Source: Chloroflexota bacterium (GTDB lineage Bacteria > Chloroflexota > UBA11872 > VXOZ01). From it: a stretch of 11,387 nucleotides of DNA. The notes under the pieces were generated by a model, which was not told where the DNA came from, searched no databases, and saw only the letters and a program-made list of their open reading frames with translations. The stretch lies in the NCBI GenBank assembly GCA_009839775.1, contig VXOZ01000072.1:1-11387 (forward strand), written 5' to 3'. The translations under genes were made by a program, and so were the position numbers. This document shows, in pieces, positions 6,737 to 11,387 of this stretch; within the stretch, counting starts at the first letter, position 1, and each line of letters begins with the position of its first letter.

Positions 6737-7717
6737 ATGAATACACCGCCTGAAACCTTCATCCGTGTCCAATCACCGCTGCTGGAGGCATTCGTGAGCG
6801 ACTGCTTCCTCGCGGTTGGCATGTCCGGTGAACACGCGAGCCAGATGGCTAGGTGGCTCACGGCAAACGATCTGCGTGGTGTTTTTAGCCACGGCACGCG
6901 GCAGACGGTGGCGTACGTGCGGCACTTTCAGAAGGAAGAACTCAACGTCACGCCCAACGTGCAGATAGTGAGCGAGACGGCGGTCACGGCCACCGTGGAC
7001 GGCGACGGCGGCTTGGGCTACTTTCCCTCGTTTGCGGCGGCCAATCTGGCAGTACAAAAGGCCAAGGAGCACGGCGTCGCCAACGTGATTACGCGCAACC
7101 ACGGGCATTTCGGCGCGGCGGGTCTCTGGTCGCGCGTGATCGTGAGCGCCGACCTGATAGCTTACGTGACCTCCGGCGCGCAACTCCAGATGCGGCCCGG
7201 CGCGCCCCATCGCCACGCCGCCGGCGGCTCGCCCATGAGTTTTGCCGCGCCCGCGGGCGAGGAGCCACCGATCATTGCCGACTTTGGCGCAGTGCACGAC
7301 CTCTACGACGGGGAACCGCACGTCAAGGCCATCGAGATGCTAGCTCCTAGCGCCACCTACCGCAGCATCGGCCTCGGCTCGTTCTGCCAGATTCTCGGTG
7401 GGTTTCTCTGTGGCGTGCCCTCCGCGCCGGAGCGCGCGCAACGGGAATGGCGGGGCGCTAATCAAGGCGCGTTTATGACCGCCCACGACGTTTCCCACTA
7501 CATGCCGCTGGACGATTTCAAGCGCGAGGTGGACGACTACATCCGCCAGGTGCGCGAACTCACGCCCATAACCAACCAGTCGGATACGGAAGTTGCCGGC
7601 GGCATGGAGGCCAAGCGGGAGCAACTATGGCGCGAAGAGGGCGTACCGGTTGGGCCGGCGCACGCCGAGGCGCTACGGGGACTGGGTCAGGATTTGGGAG
7701 TGGAGTTTCCGTTTTGA
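6737..7717 (+). CDS. Malate/L-lactate dehydrogenase family (Ldh_2) oxidoreductase, shortened
   Basis: 326 residues. Family marks in order: NDLRGVFSHGTRQ (44-56, with the catalytic-type SHG histidine H52), a VDGDGGLGYFPSFAAANLAVQKAKEHG helix region (87-113), RNHGHFGAAGLW (120-131), GGSPMSFAAPAG (163-174), PPIIADFG (177-184) and IGLGSFCQILGGFLCG (211-226). Ldh_2 enzymes are NAD(P)H-dependent 2-oxoacid/2-hydroxyacid dehydrogenases, including AllD, 2,3-diketogulonate reductase and imine reductases. The stretch between ADFG and IGLG is about 30 residues shorter than in typical members, and the usual ARGKI and GGxKGYG motifs are replaced. GAGGAG 6 nt before the ATG fixes the start. The gene is on the same strand as the aminotransferase (85 bp upstream) and the cysteine hydrolase. 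The substrate cannot be read from sequence. Confidence 0.85.
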   Translation: MNTPPETFIRVQSPLLEAFVSDCFLAVGMSGEHASQMARWLTANDLRGVFSHGTRQTVAYVRHFQKEELNVTPNVQIVSETAVTATVDGDGGLGYFPSFAAANLAVQKAKEHGVANVITRNHGHFGAAGLWSRVIVSADLIAYVTSGAQLQMRPGAPHRHAAGGSPMSFAAPAGEEPPIIADFGAVHDLYDGEPHVKAIEMLAPSATYRSIGLGSFCQILGGFLCGVPSAPERAQREWRGANQGAFMTAHDVSHYMPLDDFKREVDDYIRQVRELTPITNQSDTEVAGGMEAKREQLWREEGVPVGPAHAEALRGLGQDLGVEFPF

Positions 7718-7734
7718 GTGTACGCTGGGCTCTC

Positions 7735-7762
7735 CGTCACTCCGGCGGAAGCCGGAGTCCAG
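7735..7762 (-). repeat. Hairpin repeat, copy A
   Basis: The perfect 8 bp stem ACTCCGGC/GCCGGAGT (7739-7746, 7751-7758) has loop GGAA. Read on the minus strand it fits the family consensus TGG-stem-TTNC-stem-GACG. Confidence 0.8.
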
Positions 7763-7821
7763 GCAAGCCGTGGGTGAGGAGTCTCGTGGCGGTGTGGGTG
7801 GACGCCGATGTTGAAGAGGAA

Positions 7822-7851
7822 GATGGATTCCCGCTTGCGCGGGAATGACGG
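7822..7851 (+). repeat. Hairpin repeat, copy B (dRS3-like)
   Basis: The perfect stem ATTCCCGC/GCGGGAAT (7827-7834, 7839-7846) has loop TTGC, flanked by TGG and GACGG. It fits the ATTCCC-N8-GGGAAT pattern of the dRS3 repeat described in Neisseria and common elsewhere. Confidence 0.8.
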
Positions 7852-7926
7852 ATACGTATCACACGAAATCAGCGGATCCGAGTCAGACGGAAATGACGCG
7901 CGAAAATGTCCCATGCGCTCGGAGCA

Positions 7927-7956
7927 TCTGGATTCCGGCTTGCGCCGGAATGACGG
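7927..7956 (+). repeat. Hairpin repeat, copy C
   Basis: The perfect stem ATTCCGGC/GCCGGAAT (7932-7939, 7944-7951) has loop TTGC. It has the same flanks as copy B, and one stem pair is swapped from C-G to G-C. Confidence 0.8.
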
Positions 7957-8028
7957 CACCGGTTTTCTCTCTTGTCGCATAAGCTGCACAGCAATGACTC
8001 TTGGTTTGCAATATATAGGCGTTAACTG

Positions 8029-8814
8029 ATGCCACTGCAACTTTCTGTCCGCCACATCGTCCACGAGCCAAACCCGCCGGACCTGCCGTATCGGGAAGAG
8101 CACTTTGGCTACGTCCACTTGCCTGTGCGCATCCCAGTGGAGCAGGCGGCCTTGGTACTCGTGGACTGCTGGGACCAAATCATCGTCGAGAGTTTTCAAG
8201 AGCGGGCCGGGCGGATCTGTGAGGAGACGATTCGTCCCATACTGACCGCTAGCCGGTCGGCGGGAATCACAGTTGTCTACGCGCCGTCACCGCCGGTGGC
8301 GGAAAAGTTTCGGCAGTTTTGGCCGCCTGATGCCGCAGGCAAAATAGCGCCAGCGGCTGCGACGGCCGCGGATTGGCCGCCTGCCGACTTCGCTAAACGT
8401 CAGGGAAAATGGGTACACCTCCAAGCACGGCGCAGCGGCTTGCACCAGGAGCAACTCGACCGCATCGACCGCGACCGTTCCATCCATCCGTCGGTGCTGC
8501 CCCAGACCGGCGACTTTGTCATCGCCACCGGCGAGCAACTCCACCGGCTCTGCAAAGAGCGCGGTATTCTCTATCTCTTCTACGTGGGTTTTGCCACCAA
8601 TATCTGCGTGCCGGATCGCGACTACGGTATGCGCGCCATGCGCGAGCGCGGTTATGCGTTGATCCTGCTGCGCGACGCCACCACCGGAGTCGAGGCCAGC
8701 GACACGTATCCACTGCTTGCCGCCACTAATGTGATGATTCACCAGTTTGAACTGCGGGATATCGCAGGCACCATCACGTCGGATGCGTTCTTGACTGCCC
8801 TGGGCGGGATCTAA
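8029..8814 (+). CDS. Isochorismatase-like cysteine hydrolase
   Basis: 261 residues of the isochorismatase/nicotinamidase alpha-beta fold. The first strand ALVLVDCWD (41-49) gives the catalytic aspartate D46. YVGFATNICVPDRDYGMRAMRERGYALILLRDATTG (185-220) gives the nucleophile C193 and the DAT strand. The third triad residue is normally a lysine a few residues after GD in a GDxVxxK motif. Here the matching segment is TGDFVIATGEQLHRL (160-174), with T167 where lysine is expected. An N-terminal extension of about 38 residues and an insert rich in Ala/Pro (100-120) precede the core motifs. Family members hydrolyse amides or ester-like bonds of small acids. The substrate is unknown and activity is uncertain. 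The ATG start has only a weak AGG site. The gene is bracketed by repeat pairs A-B(-C) and D-E. Confidence 0.87.
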   Translation: MPLQLSVRHIVHEPNPPDLPYREEHFGYVHLPVRIPVEQAALVLVDCWDQIIVESFQERAGRICEETIRPILTASRSAGITVVYAPSPPVAEKFRQFWPPDAAGKIAPAAATAADWPPADFAKRQGKWVHLQARRSGLHQEQLDRIDRDRSIHPSVLPQTGDFVIATGEQLHRLCKERGILYLFYVGFATNICVPDRDYGMRAMRERGYALILLRDATTGVEASDTYPLLAATNVMIHQFELRDIAGTITSDAFLTALGGI

Positions 8815-8922
8815 GTCCTATTGTGAGGTTTGAGCGCTTCTCAACAGGATTCGCCGCCAATACCTGCCATGAAAGTGTGCTCTTCATCCGAGACTTGCGT
8901 TAGGGGCGAGTGAAAGGCTGTT

Positions 8923-8950
8923 CGTCACTCCGGCGGAAGCCAGAGTCCAG
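8923..8950 (-). repeat. Hairpin repeat, copy D
   Basis: Same family as copy A and same orientation: ACTCCGGC (8927-8934) and GCCAGAGT (8939-8946) with loop GGAA. It has one mismatched pair (8931/8942), so it is a slightly decayed copy. Confidence 0.75.
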
Positions 8951-8962
8951 AGTTGAGGCTAA

Positions 8963-8991
8963 GATGGATACCGGCTTTCGCCGGTATGACG
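8963..8991 (+). repeat. Hairpin repeat, copy E
   Basis: The perfect stem ATACCGGC/GCCGGTAT (8968-8975, 8980-8987) has loop TTTC, flanked by TGG and GACG. Compared with copy C, one stem pair has changed from T-A to A-T. It lies 12 bp from copy D, in opposite orientation. Confidence 0.8.
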
Positions 8992-9030
8992 ATTGCAGGG
9001 TTGCTCCACAGCACGTGGCAAGTAGGCTAT

Positions 9031-9074
9031 TGGGGAAAGTACGCCCGGCTTTCTGAGACCTCTACAAATACCGA
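9031..9074. repeat. Possible dispersed element, second copy (first at 5268-5310)
   Basis: Both places share TTGGG(G)AA, a small hairpin, then (A)GACCTCT and AAATACCGA. The last part matches at about 16 of 18 positions. The hairpin arms differ (GGAAGA/TCTTCC at 5270-5286, GAAAG/CTTTC at 9035-9053), yet both still pair. Confidence 0.4.
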
Positions 9075-9103
9075 CCAAGCGGGCGCTGCACAAAGAGGCT
9101 AGT

Positions 9104-9130
9104 TGTGACTGGCTGTTTACAGCAATCACA
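9104..9130. terminator. Hairpin near the end of the AAC(3)-family gene
   Basis: TGTGA (9104-9108) pairs with TCACA (9126-9130), and inside it GCTGT pairs with ACAGC around TT. It lies 56 bp beyond the stop codon of the minus-strand gene, between convergent genes. No T-run is present, so an intrinsic terminator is only a possibility. Confidence 0.3.
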
Positions 9131-9185
9131 GGAACGGTGAGCGCAGATAGGAATTTACAATGAATTCTTGTTTGCCTGCACCTTT

Positions 9186-10109
9186 TCAAGATCGGATGTC
9201 GTCCAACCAGCGCGCGAAGCCTTCTGAGCACCAATAGGCCGGGTCGTTTTCCGCCAGCGCGATCCAGGTATCCATCACCGGTCGCATGCGCATCGAGCGC
9301 AAGCGGGCGGAACCGATGTTCTCGTATTGCAGTAGGCCCTTCTTCGCGAACAGCTCCTCTGCTACCAGACGCTTCTTTAAGCCAATGCCCGCCCAGATTC
9401 CGCCGCGCGTCCAGCCGCTTACCTGTGCCAGCAAGCTCTTGCGTCTGCCGGGTGCGGCGCGGGCTATCGCCCGGTGTATCAGATGAGTCTCGACGAAGTG
9501 CACCATGGTAAGGCGTTGGCAGTTCACGCCGATGAGGCAGTAGAGAACGTCCCAGTCGTAGAAGCGCTGCCAGGGACTCTCCACGGCAAAGGCACCAGGG
9601 CCCCAAGGAGATTCACGGAGGCCGGCTTCACCATGGTTCGCCGTGAGTTCGACGGCGCACGGACCGATGGCGCTCACCGAGTGCGTGTAGTGGTTGCTGC
9701 GCAGCGCTTCCGGCCGTCGACGAAAGGTCTCGGGGATCAGTCCGCAGTAGGTGGGTGTATTCTCAATGCTCCAGTGGTCCCACACGCGGTGTCTATCTTT
9801 GAGCCCACGCCATGAACTAAGTGTGGGTACGGCAACCGTGCCCGTGGGGCCCACGGCATCCAGGAAGCCGTCGATGACGGCGTCCGCGCCCCCGACCACG
9901 GTACCCATGCTGCTGAGGGAACTATGGAACAGAACGGTATCGCCTGCGCGTAGTCCCGCGGCGCGCAAGGCGCCCGCGATGTCCTCTCGGGAAACGCGGA
10001 TAGCAGGATCGCCGGGTTCACGTTCCATGTAGCCGCTGGCGGCAGCATCCGGTTCCACACTAGCCTTAGTCCGCCGGGCGGCGCGCTCCGCGCTTTCACG
10101 TATTGCCAC
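9186..10109 (-). CDS. AAC(3)-family N-acetyltransferase
   Basis: 307 residues. The order of motifs fits the aminoglycoside 3-N-acetyltransferase/YokD/FrbF fold: LRAGDTVLFHSSLSSMG (53-69), GGADAVIDGFLDAVGPTGTVAVPTLSS (73-99), GLIPETFRRRPEALRS (123-138), HYTHSVSAIG (140-149), AFAVESPWQRFYDWD (173-187) and LIGVNCQRLTMVHFVE (192-207). These enzymes move the acetyl group of acetyl-CoA to an amine. The usual HPTHS motif reads HYTHS here. Many chromosomal members act on substrates other than antibiotics, so resistance should not be assumed. GTG at 10109 is preferred because GAGAGG lies 8 nt upstream; ATG at residue 28 is an alternative close to the domain start. The gene lies 68 bp after the aldo/keto reductase on the same strand, and no promoter is seen between them. 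A 9 bp inverted repeat covers the start codon. Confidence 0.87.
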   Translation of the reverse strand: MAIRESAERAARRTKASVEPDAAASGYMEREPGDPAIRVSREDIAGALRAAGLRAGDTVLFHSSLSSMGTVVGGADAVIDGFLDAVGPTGTVAVPTLSSWRGLKDRHRVWDHWSIENTPTYCGLIPETFRRRPEALRSNHYTHSVSAIGPCAVELTANHGEAGLRESPWGPGAFAVESPWQRFYDWDVLYCLIGVNCQRLTMVHFVETHLIHRAIARAAPGRRKSLLAQVSGWTRGGIWAGIGLKKRLVAEELFAKKGLLQYENIGSARLRSMRMRPVMDTWIALAENDPAYWCSEGFARWLDDIRS

Positions 10110-10157
10110 AGGCAGCGCCTCTCAATCGAAACCCAATGGTAACGGCAATGTGGCAAT
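10102..10157 (-). promoter_or_regulatory. Inverted repeat that can sequester the AAC(3) start codon
   Basis: ATTGCCACA (minus strand, 10157-10149) and TGTGGCAAT (10110-10102) are perfect 9 bp complements. In the mRNA the second arm contains the GTG start codon, and the GAGAGG ribosome-binding site lies in the 38-nt loop. Such a leader could hold translation down. A second ATTGCC next to the first arm offers an alternative partner. Confidence 0.4.
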
Positions 10158-10177
10158 CGTCATGTCGATGGCCGCGG

Positions 10178-11140
10178 TCATCCCGGGAGTACTGACATGG
10201 GCGGTACAATGTCGTCGACGGCGGCGAGTTCGCCAGCTGTCAGCGTGACCTCGAGGGCGCCCAAGTTGTCCTGCAGTTGTTGCAGGGTACGCGGTCCAAT
10301 GATGGGCGCAGTAATGCCGGGTTGCGCCAGGAGCCAGGCGAGGGCCAACTGACTCAGCGTGATGTTCTTTCCAGCGGCCAATGCCTCCAGATTCTCAAGC
10401 GCGTCGAAGGTCGGCGCGTAGGTATCACCCGCAAAGTCCATGCCGCGTCCGGCGAAACGCGAATCGGCGGGAGCGGTGTCACCGCGCCGGTACTTGCCCG
10501 TTAGCCAGCCGCCACCGAGCGGGCTGAAAGGCACGACCCCCAAACCGTACTTGCGCGTCACCGGCAGCACCTCCGCCTCGATGGAACGATCGACCAAACT
10601 GTATTCAGGCTGCTCCGAAACGATTGGCGCGAGGCCGAGGCGATCGCTGGTCCAGAGGGCCTCGCAGAGTTGCCAGCCGGCGAACTTCGACGTGCCGAAA
10701 TAGAGGATTTTGCCCTGGCGGCGCAGGTCTTCCAGCGTCCGCAGCGTCTCCTCGATGGGCACCTCAGGATCCGGACGGTGGAGCTGATAGAGGTCTATGC
10801 GCTCGGTGTTGAGCCGCCGCAGGCTGGCGTGCACCTGCTCCATGATGTGGTATCGGCTACTGCCGCGGTCGTTGGGACCGTCGCCCATGGGGTGAAAGAC
10901 TTTTGTCGCTAGCACCACCTTGTCGCGGCGGGACTTGATTGCCCGTCCCACGATTTCCTCGGCATAGCCGCGAGGCTCAGAGTAAGCGTTGGCTGTGTCT
11001 ATGACGTTGATGCCCGCTTCCAGCGCAGCGTGAATCAGCCAGGCCGCGGCCTCCTCGGAAATGCGCGTGTTGAAGTAGGCGGTTCCCAGCCATAGCGGCG
11101 AGACTTTGACCCCGGCGCTTCCCAGATTGCGATATTCCAT
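10178..11140 (-). CDS. Aldo/keto reductase
   Basis: 320 residues from the ATG at 11140. That start is preferred over ATG 11185 because AAGGAG lies 8 nt upstream and the protein then begins MEYRNLGSAGVKVSPLWLGT, the normal start of the family. The (beta/alpha)8-barrel catalytic tetrad is visible: D48 (NVIDTANAY), Y53, K80 (VLATKVF) and H121 (LYQLHRPDP). The cofactor-binding end includes FSPLGGGWLTGKY (205-217) and IIGPRTLQQLQDNLGALEV (280-298), as expected for NADPH binding. The closest recognisable group is the AKR11/12-like bacterial reductases (YhdN, Tas-type); the carbonyl substrate is not predictable. It is probably transcribed first in a two-gene unit with the AAC(3)-family gene. Confidence 0.93.
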   Translation of the reverse strand: MEYRNLGSAGVKVSPLWLGTAYFNTRISEEAAAWLIHAALEAGINVIDTANAYSEPRGYAEEIVGRAIKSRRDKVVLATKVFHPMGDGPNDRGSSRYHIMEQVHASLRRLNTERIDLYQLHRPDPEVPIEETLRTLEDLRRQGKILYFGTSKFAGWQLCEALWTSDRLGLAPIVSEQPEYSLVDRSIEAEVLPVTRKYGLGVVPFSPLGGGWLTGKYRRGDTAPADSRFAGRGMDFAGDTYAPTFDALENLEALAAGKNITLSQLALAWLLAQPGITAPIIGPRTLQQLQDNLGALEVTLTAGELAAVDDIVPPMSVLPG

Positions 11141-11148
11141 TGCATATG

Positions 11149-11154
11149 CTCCTT
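11149..11154 (-). promoter_or_regulatory. Ribosome-binding site deciding the aldo/keto reductase start
   Basis: AAGGAG on the minus strand lies 8 nt before the ATG at 11140. It makes the in-frame ATG at 11185, 15 codons upstream, unlikely. Confidence 0.75.
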
Positions 11155-11306
11155 TTGGCTTCACGTATCGTTGTGCTTCTAGCATACCGTTTTGGGGCTT
11201 CTCCTGTTTGGTGGTCGCCGGCGATGCTTGGGGAAGAACTCCGTCCTGTCAGTTGGACCCATTACGGAGGCAGCCAACAAAAGTGTGCCACACGCAAAAC
11301 CAGCGT

Positions 11307-11341
11307 GGGGGGGGGGGGCGGGGGCACAAAAAACCCCCCGC
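11307..11341. other. Low-complexity G/C tract near window end
   Basis: A run of 12 G (11307-11318) is followed by C, five G, CAC, six A and six C. GCGGGGG (11318-11324) can pair with CCCCCGC (11335-11341). The composition differs from the rest of the window, and further G-rich runs follow at 11362-11374. It could be a structured or G-quadruplex-prone spacer, or a sequencing or assembly artefact at a contig end. No gene is seen from 11141 to 11387. Confidence 0.6.
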
Positions 11342-11387
11342 GAGTGTTTGAGGGGTCATCGGTGGGGGGAGGATGAACAACAACGCA

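Larger units (their letters stand above)
7718..8028. other. 311 bp intergenic region with three hairpin repeats
   Basis: The spacer before the cysteine hydrolase gene holds repeat copies A (7735-7762), B (7822-7851) and C (7927-7956). Open frames here translate to repeat peptides such as FPRKRES and are not genes. An AT-rich ATATATAGG (8011-8019) lies just before the ATG at 8029, with AGG as a weak ribosome-binding site. No clear promoter pair is visible. Confidence 0.7.
8815..9185. other. 371 bp spacer between convergent genes
   Basis: The cysteine hydrolase and AAC(3)-family genes converge on this spacer. It holds repeat copies D and E, a second copy of a possible dispersed element (9031-9074) and a hairpin at 9104-9130. 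No gene is supported. Confidence 0.7.

Noticed and set aside
7687..8199. 170-codon minus-strand open frame containing FPRKRES and TPASAGV peptides
   Set aside because: These peptides are accidental translations of the hairpin repeats.
8830..8844. TTGAG/CTCAA hairpin after the cysteine hydrolase stop codon
   Set aside because: A 5 bp stem without a T-run is expected by chance.
7735..8991. CRISPR array
   Set aside because: The repeats differ in orientation and sequence, spacing is irregular, and a whole gene separates them; no cas gene is present.
8959..9606. 215-codon minus-strand open frame past the AAC(3) gene
   Set aside because: It is an out-of-frame overlap with the AAC(3)-family gene that then reads through the repeat-rich spacer.
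9186..10109. Aminoglycoside resistance gene
   Set aside because: The family match is good, but many chromosomal members have other substrates, the HPTHS motif is altered, and there is no mobile or resistance context.
11141..11185. N-terminal extension of the aldo/keto reductase to ATG 11185
   Set aside because: The AAGGAG site and the family's usual first residues both point to ATG 11140.
11363..11387. Gene starting near 11374 after GGAGG
   Set aside because: The purine run touches the ATG with no spacing, and too few bases remain to judge.

Overview
The window is a GC-rich bacterial segment, probably from an environmental Chloroflexota-type genome (SAR202-like or a relative). This assignment is an inference. 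It rests on a Thr/Pro-linker lipoprotein, a DapL-type aminotransferase, catabolic-looking Ldh_2, cysteine-hydrolase and aldo/keto-reductase genes, and intergenic spacers crowded with short palindromic repeats. There is no rRNA, tRNA, CRISPR array, transposase or phage gene.

Layout. (1) 1-651: an unrecognised protein with a Rossmann/methyltransferase-like look, entering from the left edge. (2) 783-1163, minus: a solitary HEPN/PaREP1-type small protein with a clear extended -10 promoter and a palindrome over its -35 region. (3) 1328-2524, minus, and 2642-5074, plus: a divergent pair of exported beta-propeller proteins. One is a six-NHL-repeat protein with a signal peptide. The other is a lipoprotein joining a Thr/Pro stalk, a VWA domain, a beta-rich middle and six TolB-type repeats. 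They share a 117 bp spacer. (4) 5488-8814, plus: three metabolic genes, namely a DapL-like PLP aminotransferase, a short Ldh_2-family dehydrogenase and an isochorismatase-like cysteine hydrolase lacking the expected lysine. (5) 9186-11140, minus: an aldo/keto reductase followed 68 bp later by an AAC(3)-family N-acetyltransferase, probably co-transcribed. (6) The last ~250 bp hold no gene and end in a low-complexity G/C tract that may be an assembly artefact.

How the genes may work together. The propeller pair is likely exported and could share a surface or binding role. The genes at 5488-11140 are small-molecule enzymes without an obvious single pathway. No linked defence or biosynthetic system is visible.

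The most distinctive non-coding structure is in the right half. At least four unrelated families of hairpin-forming repeats sit only in spacers. One family has five copies whose stems differ by compensatory base changes, and two oppositely oriented pairs of it bracket the cysteine hydrolase gene. A 9 bp inverted repeat also pairs the AAC(3) start codon with its own leader. I found no strong evidence for a wholly new multi-gene system.
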